Below are positions 7,169 to 11,870 of a DNA stretch of 11,870 nucleotides, piece by piece (positions within the stretch are counted from its first letter, which is position 1; every line of letters starts with the position of its first letter). The translations under genes and the position numbers were made by a program. A model generated the notes under the pieces. It was given only the letters and a program-made list of their open reading frames with translations. It did not search any database and was not told the DNA's origin. Origin of the DNA: Lachnospiraceae bacterium (GTDB lineage: Bacteria; Bacillota; Clostridia; Lachnospirales; Lachnospiraceae); NCBI GenBank assembly GCA_900772845.1, contig CAAGSD010000149.1, positions 1-11,870 on the forward strand, given 5' to 3'.

Positions 7169-8221
7169 CTATTTCAGTAATAGTATTTTCCCAAAAACAG
7201 GAATCTTATCTACAAATAAAGCCAGCAAAAGCGAGATTCCAAACGCAATGACAGAAAGCAGCGGAACTGAGATCAGCGGCTGAAAAGATACCGTCGTGAT
7301 TCCCAAAAGATTCATCTTTTCCAACAGAAATACATGGAACATGTAAATAAAGAACGTACATCCTGATATTTTTACGATCCATTGATTTCTTTTGCATTCG
7401 CCGGTTATTTTGTTTGACCAGAATAATAAAAAAACTGCGGATGACATCATAAGTACAAAGGGAGAACTGGTACCCAGCCAGGTTTCTACACACTCACCTT
7501 CCATAATACTCTGGGATATTGTCAGATAGATCGTTAATCCCAATGACACAAGTCCTGCTACGTAAATCGTATTTTTCTTCCAGGGAGTCCACTTACACTG
7601 TTTGATAAAATAACCCAGGAAAAAATAACCCCAGTACCCTTTTACAACATTCATTTCGAACCCATTAAAATACCTTGCCAGGGAAGGCAGATTTAACCAA
7701 TTACATCCCCAGGGAATCACATACGCCAGAAGCACCCACAATATCATAAAAAGGGTTAAGACCTCCCGGTCTTCTGCAATTCGTTTTGCAATGGGATACA
7801 GAAAATAGTACCCACATATTAAAAAACAAAACCACATATGGTAATGTCCAAAAATAAATTCATTGACGCTATATTCCCATCTGTCAGCAGTTACCTCTCC
7901 CGTTCTGATCAGTTCAACGAACAGACCCTGAAATGCGTAAAAGAAAGCCCATACATAGAACCCTGCTAATAGTTTTACCGGACGTTTCAAATACTTTCTC
8001 CAATCAAAGCTGTATGTTCTGTCTAATAGAAAATATCCGCTAAGCATGATAAAGATTGGTACCCCGATTCTGGTAATACAGTTATAGACGCTCATTATTT
8101 TAAAGGAAGCGGATTCTATCGGCACACACATCCAGTAGCTTCCGGAAAAATGAAGCAGCACGATCAGAAAGCAGCTTACAACTCTTAGATAGTCCATATT
8201 GTATTCTCTTTCCCGTTTCAT
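7169..8221 (-). CDS. Acyltransferase-3 family membrane protein
   Basis: The protein has 350 residues and about ten hydrophobic segments, matching the acyltransferase-3 (OatA/WecH/NodX-like) family. The N-terminal family signature is present: NMDYLRVVSCFLIVLLHFSG with Asp10, Arg13 and the proposed catalytic His24. It is followed by RIGVPIFIMLSGYFLL and HMWFCFLICGYYFLYPI. Members move acetyl or other acyl groups onto cell-surface sugars; the acceptor cannot be told here. There is no extracellular SGNH domain. The ATG at 8221 has AGGGG six bases upstream; the ATG at 8227 directly abuts that site and is unlikely. The gene is alone in its transcript. Lines sampled by eye average roughly 37% GC, below its neighbours, which hints at separate origin. 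Confidence 0.88.
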   Translation of the reverse strand: MKREREYNMDYLRVVSCFLIVLLHFSGSYWMCVPIESASFKIMSVYNCITRIGVPIFIMLSGYFLLDRTYSFDWRKYLKRPVKLLAGFYVWAFFYAFQGLFVELIRTGEVTADRWEYSVNEFIFGHYHMWFCFLICGYYFLYPIAKRIAEDREVLTLFMILWVLLAYVIPWGCNWLNLPSLARYFNGFEMNVVKGYWGYFFLGYFIKQCKWTPWKKNTIYVAGLVSLGLTIYLTISQSIMEGECVETWLGTSSPFVLMMSSAVFLLFWSNKITGECKRNQWIVKISGCTFFIYMFHVFLLEKMNLLGITTVSFQPLISVPLLSVIAFGISLLLALFVDKIPVFGKILLLK

Positions 8222-8257
8222 AAGCATCCCCTTTTCTTTTGTATTTTGATAACTTTT

Positions 8258-8287
8258 ATTATATCAATTAATTTATAGATATATCAA
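8258..8287 (-). promoter_or_regulatory. Promoter of the acyltransferase gene
   Basis: Read on the minus strand, TTGATA (8282-8287) and TATAAT (8258-8263) are 18 bases apart: one mismatch in the -35 and a perfect -10. The start codon is 37 bases downstream. The -35 lies inside the large palindrome at 8275-8312. Confidence 0.65.
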
Positions 8288-8312
8288 TAGATATATCTAT
8301 TGATATATCTAT
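8275..8312. promoter_or_regulatory. 38-bp perfect palindrome: three GATATATC operator-like units at 12-bp spacing
   Basis: Positions 8275-8312 read identically on both strands. The block contains three copies of the 8-bp palindrome GATATATC, at 8278-8285, 8290-8297 and 8302-8309, separated by AATA and TATT. Spacing is exactly 12 bases, slightly more than one helical turn. A direct 9-mer TATATCAAT occurs at 8260-8268 and again at 8280-8288. The block covers the -35 of the acyltransferase promoter, so a repressor or activator bound here would control that gene. The binding protein is unknown. A cruciform or hairpin is also possible. Confidence 0.6.
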
Positions 8313-8328
8313 TCTTCCCATAAACAGT

Positions 8329-8366
8329 AAAAAACCGGGTGGGAATTCATAAATTTCCCGCCCGGT
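8329..8366 (-). terminator. Rho-independent terminator of the two-component operon
   Basis: ACCGGGTGGGAA (8334-8345) pairs with TTCCCGCCCGGT (8355-8366), a GC-rich 12-position stem with one non-Watson-Crick position and a 9-base loop. On the minus strand it is followed by six T residues (A-run 8329-8334). It lies 75 bases after the response-regulator stop. Confidence 0.88.
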
Positions 8367-8440
8367 ATGCATTTCTTTGCCCCTGTATCATACACACGAT
8401 TCATATATTCTAAATCTTTTGTGCCTTTATGCAATACGCA

Positions 8441-9133
8441 TTACACTTTAAAACGATATCCAACGCCCCAGATAGTCTCGATATACTGCGGCTTTGCAGT
8501 ATCTTTTTCAATCTTTTCACGGATCTTCTTGATATGCACCGTGACGGTGGCAATATCACCGATGGAATCCATATCCCAGATCTCACGGAACAGCTCTTCC
8601 TTGGTAAATACGTGGTTCGGATGCTCCGCCAGGAAGGTCAGCAGATCGAATTCCTTGGTGGTAAAGGTTTTCTCCACACCATCAATGTAGACACGTCTTG
8701 CGGTCTTGTCGATACGGATGCCACGGATTTCCACAATGTCATTCTGCTGCTTCTGGTTCGTACCTACCAGTCTCTCGTAACGTGCCATATGCGCTTTCAC
8801 ACGGGCCACCAGTTCACTGGGACTGAACGGCTTGGTCATATAATCATCCGCACCCAGCCCTAATCCACGGATCTTATCAATATCATCCTTTTTTGCAGAT
8901 ACCATCAGGATCGGGATATTCTTCTCCTCACGGATCTTCTTGCACACTTCGAATCCATCCATGCCGGGCAGCATCAGATCCAGAATGATCAGATCGTAGT
9001 CTCCTGCCAATGCGGTCTTAAGCCCTTCATCCCCGGTATTACAGATATCTACCTTGAAATCACTGAGCTCCAGATAATCCTTTTCCAGATCGGCAATTGC
9101 TACTTCATCTTCAATAATTAAAATCTTACTCAT
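8441..9133 (-). CDS. OmpR/PhoB-family response regulator
   Basis: The 230-residue protein has a receiver domain (about 3-115) with acidic Glu8 and Asp9, phospho-acceptor Asp52 in LIILDLMLPG, Ser79 and Lys101 in the KPF motif. A winged-helix DNA-binding domain follows (about 132-229), containing TTKEFDLLTFLAEHPNHVFTKEEL and ending GVGYRFKV. Phosphorylation by the kinase encoded just upstream should make it dimerise and bind DNA repeats. GGAGGA seven bases before the ATG fixes the start. It lies 72 bases after the kinase gene in the same direction and is followed by a strong terminator. The stimulus and regulon cannot be read from the sequence. Confidence 0.95.
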   Translation of the reverse strand: MSKILIIEDEVAIADLEKDYLELSDFKVDICNTGDEGLKTALAGDYDLIILDLMLPGMDGFEVCKKIREEKNIPILMVSAKKDDIDKIRGLGLGADDYMTKPFSPSELVARVKAHMARYERLVGTNQKQQNDIVEIRGIRIDKTARRVYIDGVEKTFTTKEFDLLTFLAEHPNHVFTKEELFREIWDMDSIGDIATVTVHIKKIREKIEKDTAKPQYIETIWGVGYRFKV

Positions 9134-9205
9134 TATTTATCCTCCATTTACAGAATGTCCTTACATCATCGTTTATCATGCTATTTCTGTTTCATTCCTT
9201 ATTGA

Positions 9206-10693
9206 TCACTTGGTTCCACCCGGCTGCAGCTCAATGTATTTTCTCAATACAAAATGCATACAGGTTCCTTCCCCTTCTTTGGCTGTCGCCCATACATAAC
9301 CGCCATGATCCTCAACAATTTTTTTGACAATGGATAATCCGATGCCACTGCCACCCTGTGCCGAGTTCCGGGAAGCATCCGTGCGGTAGAACCGTTCAAA
9401 TATCTTCTGCAGATCCTTCTGTGCGATTCCTTTTCCATTATCTTCGATCTCTACCTGAATGGAATCCACTTCGTCAAGAATACGGATATCAATATGACCA
9501 TTAGGCTTATCCATATATTTTACACTGTTACTGATAATATTATTGATGACCTTCTTCATCTGCTCCGGATCAGCAATGACCACTGTGTCAGGAGATACCA
9601 GATTCGAATAGTTCAGCTTGATTCCCCGCTGCTCCAGATCCAGGCCCACCTCTTCCACACAATCTCCGAAGTAATCTGCCACATTGATCCGATGGAAATT
9701 ATAAGGGATCCTGTTATTATCAATTCCGGAATAGGTTGTCAATTCATTGATCAGACGGTCCATATCGATGGCTTTGCTATAAATGGTCTTAATATATTTA
9801 TCCATTTTCTCCGGTGTATCCGCCACACCATCCATAATTCCCTCCACATATCCCTTAATAGCTGTGATAGGGGTCTTTAGATCATGGGAAATATTGCTGA
9901 CCAGCTCTTTGTTCTGCTTCTCATGCTGGATGTTCTCTTCCGTGGATTCCTTCAACCGCAGACGCATGTCCTCGTAATTGCGGTAGAGATCACCGATCTC
10001 ACCCTTGGCATCCGTCTCCAGAACATAATCGAAGTTGCCTTCCTTGATCTTGCGCATTGCCACGTTCAGCTCATTGATGGGCTCAAATACGCCCTTGTGG
10101 ATCCACTGGGTCAGCATCAGGCTGGTGAATATCAGGATCACGATAATGGCAACAAACATATCGATCAGCAGATTTCTCGAGATCAGAGCATTGACCTTTG
10201 TGACGATAAATACACTTCCCGGTGTTCCATCCCGGAAGGTGAAATCAATCTGTTTTACATACTTCTCCAGTTCATTGTAGAAATATCCGCTGTCATCCGA
10301 CAGATTCTCTTCACCATAGGCAGGCAGTTTTTCAAAAATCTTCTGTGCGGCATCTTCATTGCCCGCATAGTATAGTCCGTCACCCTTTCTTACTATAATA
10401 TAAGTAGACTTCCGGGATACTTCAGCATTGATATGATCCAGATATTCTTTATCTTCCAGCCTGCTGCTGTCCTCCTCCGCCTGGTTCAGCAGCACATAAT
10501 ACGCCTGATCCGTGGTATTGGTGAATTCTTTGAAATTCTCCGACATCATGGAATAATCAATATCCGTCAGGCTGAGACCCTGAGAGTAATTCATCAGGTA
10601 AATGGCAATCATCACAAACGCCATGATCGTCAACAATAACGGAAGTAATATAATACTTATAAATGTTACACGAAGTCTGGTTTTAAATTTCAT
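9206..10693 (-). CDS. Membrane sensor histidine kinase
   Basis: From the ATG at 10693 the protein has 495 residues. Membrane helix 1 (about 8-34) and helix 2 (about 174-198) flank an extracytoplasmic sensor of about 140 residues without a motif I recognise. A HAMP linker follows, then the phospho-acceptor motif SNISHDLKTPITAIKG with His270, the N-box NNIISNSVKYM, the ATP-binding DNGKGI, FERFYRTD and GGSGIGLSIVKKI. It would sense an envelope signal and phosphorylate the downstream OmpR-type regulator; here the kinase gene comes first, the less common order. The frame is open to an ATG at 10780, adding 29 basic residues, but that codon has no ribosome binding site. The ATG at 10693 has only a modest AAAGGCAAGAG upstream. 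The start is therefore uncertain. Confidence 0.92.
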   Translation of the reverse strand: MKFKTRLRVTFISIILLPLLLTIMAFVMIAIYLMNYSQGLSLTDIDYSMMSENFKEFTNTTDQAYYVLLNQAEEDSSRLEDKEYLDHINAEVSRKSTYIIVRKGDGLYYAGNEDAAQKIFEKLPAYGEENLSDDSGYFYNELEKYVKQIDFTFRDGTPGSVFIVTKVNALISRNLLIDMFVAIIVILIFTSLMLTQWIHKGVFEPINELNVAMRKIKEGNFDYVLETDAKGEIGDLYRNYEDMRLRLKESTEENIQHEKQNKELVSNISHDLKTPITAIKGYVEGIMDGVADTPEKMDKYIKTIYSKAIDMDRLINELTTYSGIDNNRIPYNFHRINVADYFGDCVEEVGLDLEQRGIKLNYSNLVSPDTVVIADPEQMKKVINNIISNSVKYMDKPNGHIDIRILDEVDSIQVEIEDNGKGIAQKDLQKIFERFYRTDASRNSAQGGSGIGLSIVKKIVEDHGGYVWATAKEGEGTCMHFVLRKYIELQPGGTK

Positions 10694-10742
10694 ATTACTC
10701 TTGCCTTTCAGCAACCTGCAAACTTTCTGTGACTTTAGTGCC

Positions 10743-10769
10743 GTGTACTTCTGTACACTGTGTAACACA
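10743..10769. other. Two adjacent inverted repeats in the kinase leader
   Basis: GTGTAC-TTCT-GTACAC (10743-10758) is directly followed by TGTGT-A-ACACA (10759-10769). If translation starts at 10693 these lie in the untranslated leader, between the promoter at 10813-10821 and the start codon. If it starts at 10780 they are coding. Confidence 0.4.
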
Positions 10770-10812
10770 AGTTTGCGCATGTTAATTTATATTTTATACT
10801 TTACTTTCGCTC

Positions 10813-10821
10813 ATTATAGCA
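10813..10821 (-). promoter_or_regulatory. Promoter of the two-component operon (extended -10)
   Basis: On the minus strand TGCTATAAT is a perfect extended -10 element. The base region 17 upstream reads TACACA, a weak -35. The predicted RNA start, near 10806, leaves a leader of about 113 bases to the ATG at 10693. The same extended -10 word occurs at the ktrB promoter. Confidence 0.55.
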
Positions 10822-10897
10822 TGATTCCCACCTTCTGTGTATAAAGGAAACAGGAATATCCTTAAAAAAAAATAAACAAAATTTTTTCATTTTCCTG

Positions 10898-10925
10898 TTG
10901 ACATTATTCTCACATCATGTATAAT
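10898..10925 (+). promoter_or_regulatory. Near-consensus perR promoter
   Basis: TTGACA (10898-10903) and TATAAT (10920-10925) are both perfect sigma-A hexamers with a 16-base spacer. The start of RNA is expected near 10932. It is divergent from the two-component promoter about 80 bases away. An AT-rich stretch with A- and T-runs (10863-10890) lies upstream of the -35. Confidence 0.8.
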
Positions 10926-10940
10926 AAGCTTATAAGAAAC

Positions 10941-10953
10941 AGTAATCATTACT
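10941..10953. promoter_or_regulatory. Candidate PerR/Fur box in the perR leader
   Basis: AGTAAT-C-ATTACT is a perfect 6+1+6 palindrome with the core TAATnATTA shared with the Fur/PerR box consensus (TTATAATnATTATAA). It lies about 10-20 bases downstream of the predicted RNA start, where a bound repressor would block transcription, suggesting autoregulation. The outer arms differ from the Bacillus consensus. A second short palindrome, ATAAGCTTAT (10924-10933), overlaps the -10. Confidence 0.5.
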
Positions 10954-10975
10954 ATTATTGAGAAGGGAGCTTATC

Positions 10976-11383
10976 ATGGCACTGAAACGAAGCAGACAAC
11001 GGGAAATGATCAAATCCTTTCTCATGGGACGCAAGGATCACCCTACTGCTGATGTGATCTATTCTAATCTGAAGCAGCAGGATCCAAACTTAAGTCTCGG
11101 TACCGTTTATCGTAATCTGACACTTTTGTCGGACATGGGAGAAATCTTACGACTCCGGGTAGGTGACGGTGTTGACCATTTTGATGCCGATACTTCCGAA
11201 CATTATCATTTCGTATGTACGGAATGCGGAAGCGTCATCGATCTGGACATGGATAGTATTGATTCCATCATGGAGACGGCCGGAGAGCGATTCGACGGCA
11301 AAATCCGGGGGCATGTCACTTACTTTTACGGTGCCTGTCCCGCCTGCACCAGGATTGCTACGGAGTCCAAGTTTTCTGAATGA
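10976..11383 (+). CDS. perR: Fur-family peroxide-responsive repressor PerR
   Basis: The 135-residue protein is of Fur family length, with an N-terminal winged helix (HPTADVIYSNLK, LSLGTVYRNLTLL) and a C-terminal metal-binding dimer domain. Regulatory ligands His22, Asp70, His76, His78 and Asp89 correspond, with a constant offset of 15, to Bacillus subtilis PerR His37, Asp85, His91, His93 and Asp104. Structural zinc Cys81, Cys84, Cys121 and Cys124 match Cys96, Cys99, Cys136 and Cys139. The Asp at the last regulatory position is the PerR-type residue. In known PerR, Fe(II)-catalysed oxidation of His37 or His91 by peroxide releases DNA. The ATG at 10976 has AGAAGGGAG six bases upstream; a TTG at 10958 is in frame but lies before that site. 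A rubrerythrin gene follows after 98 bases. Confidence 0.9.
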   Translation: MALKRSRQREMIKSFLMGRKDHPTADVIYSNLKQQDPNLSLGTVYRNLTLLSDMGEILRLRVGDGVDHFDADTSEHYHFVCTECGSVIDLDMDSIDSIMETAGERFDGKIRGHVTYFYGACPACTRIATESKFSE

Positions 11384-11409
11384 AAACAGGCTTCGTTCCA
11401 TAATAAATT

Positions 11410-11426
11410 TGTGCTTATAAAGCACA
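11410..11426. other. Small inverted repeat between perR and the rubrerythrin gene
   Basis: TGTGCTT-ATA-AAGCACA is a perfect 7-bp inverted repeat with a 3-base centre. No T-run follows it on either strand, so it is not a standard terminator. It may be an operator or a processing or attenuation hairpin in the 98-base spacer. I saw no strong separate promoter here; TATAAC at 11443-11448 lacks a -35. Confidence 0.35.
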
Positions 11427-11481
11427 CGCAAAAAGAGAAAACTATAACAAAACATTTCATTAGAGAAAAGGAGAAAAAATT

Positions 11482-11870
11482 ATGGCAAAGTATGTATGTC
11501 AGGTATGTGGTTATGTTTATGAAGGTGATGCAGCTCCCGCAGAGTGCCCCATCTGTCACGCTCCCGCTTCCAAGTTCACCAAGCAGGAGGACGGCAAGAC
11601 CTGGGCTGCTGAACATGTAGTAGGTGTAGCGAAGGGTGCTCCCGAAGATATCATTGCAGATCTGCGTGCGAACTTCCAGGGCGAATGCTCTGAGGTTGGT
11701 ATGTATCTGGCAATGGCAAGAGTAGCTCACAGAGAAGGCTATCCCGAGATCGGTCTGTACTGGGAGAAGGCTGCTTACGAAGAAGCTGAGCACGCTGCAA
11801 AATTCGCTGAGCTGTTAGGTGAAGTCGTAACCGATTCCACCAAGAAGAATCTGGAGATGAGAGTAGATGC
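11482..11870 (+). CDS. rbr: Rubrerythrin with N-terminal rubredoxin domain (reverse rubrerythrin), 3' end outside the window
   Basis: The 129 codons present start MAKYVCQVCGYVYEGD. A rubredoxin-type iron site comes first: Cys6, Cys9, Cys22 and Cys25 in CQVCG and CPICH, with the short spacing seen in rubrerythrins. A ferritin-like four-helix region begins near residue 55, with NFQGECSEVGMYLAMA (Glu68, Glu71) and the first diiron ExxH motif EEAEH (Glu101, His104). The second half of the diiron site lies beyond the window. Rubredoxin first, diiron second is the 'reverse' order found in clostridial Rd-Rbr proteins, which reduce hydrogen peroxide in the cytoplasm using electrons from NADH through rubredoxin-type carriers. 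AAGGAG nine bases before the ATG fixes the start. Its position after perR suggests PerR control or co-transcription. Confidence 0.93.
   Translation, partial: MAKYVCQVCGYVYEGDAAPAECPICHAPASKFTKQEDGKTWAAEHVVGVAKGAPEDIIADLRANFQGECSEVGMYLAMARVAHREGYPEIGLYWEKAAYEEAEHAAKFAELLGEVVTDSTKKNLEMRVD

Noticed and set aside
8275..8312. CRISPR or tandem satellite repeat
   Set aside because: There are only three 8-bp units with 4-base spacers and perfect overall dyad symmetry over a promoter, which fits an operator better.
8367..8863. Open frames on the plus strand over the response-regulator gene
   Set aside because: They are antisense shadows of the well-supported OmpR-type regulator and its 3' region.
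10958..10975. TTG start six codons before the PerR ATG
   Set aside because: The AGAAGGGAG ribosome binding site lies inside this extension and points to the ATG at 10976; the N-terminus then matches Fur-family length.
11326..11793. 155-codon minus-strand frame across the perR end and rubrerythrin start
   Set aside because: It is antisense to two genes with clear metal-binding motifs; its composition is that of a shadow frame.

Overview
The window looks like a chromosomal segment of a low-to-moderate-GC anaerobic Firmicute, most likely a gut Clostridia/Lachnospiraceae-type genome. The basis is AGGAGG-type ribosome binding sites, a KtrB/KtrA potassium system, an OmpR-type two-component pair, and a PerR regulator followed by a rubrerythrin, which is an anaerobe's peroxide defence. 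The genus is an inference from style. There is no mobile element, CRISPR array, tRNA or rRNA, and no gene-free stretch longer than 300 bp.

Left part (1-2622): positions 1-175 hold a tight series of hairpins with no plausible coding sequence, possibly a structured RNA or multicopy intergenic element. A MATE-family efflux transporter (minus strand) and an AraC-family cupin regulator (plus strand) are divergent around a 17-bp palindrome.

Centre (2775-7067): a two-gene plus-strand operon encodes an RmlD-like SDR protein, whose catalytic Tyr position is Phe, and a glutamate/dicarboxylate:cation symporter. They are joined by a one-base stop/start overlap. The operon converges on a minus-strand ktrB-ktrA potassium-uptake operon, and a bidirectional terminator at about 4957-5009 separates the two.

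Right-centre (7169-8366): a lone acyltransferase-3 membrane protein (minus) is AT-richer than its neighbours in the lines sampled. Its promoter carries a perfect 38-bp palindrome made of three GATATATC units at exact 12-bp spacing. This is the most striking regulatory structure in the window.

Right part (8441-11870): a two-component operon (minus) has the histidine kinase gene first and the OmpR/PhoB-type regulator second, ending in a strong terminator. Divergent from it is perR, whose five metal ligands and four zinc cysteines all align with Bacillus subtilis PerR. It has a near-consensus promoter with a Fur/PerR-like box just downstream. A rubrerythrin with an N-terminal rubredoxin domain ('reverse rubrerythrin') follows and runs off the window end. 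PerR plus rubrerythrin suggests a local peroxide/oxygen defence unit.
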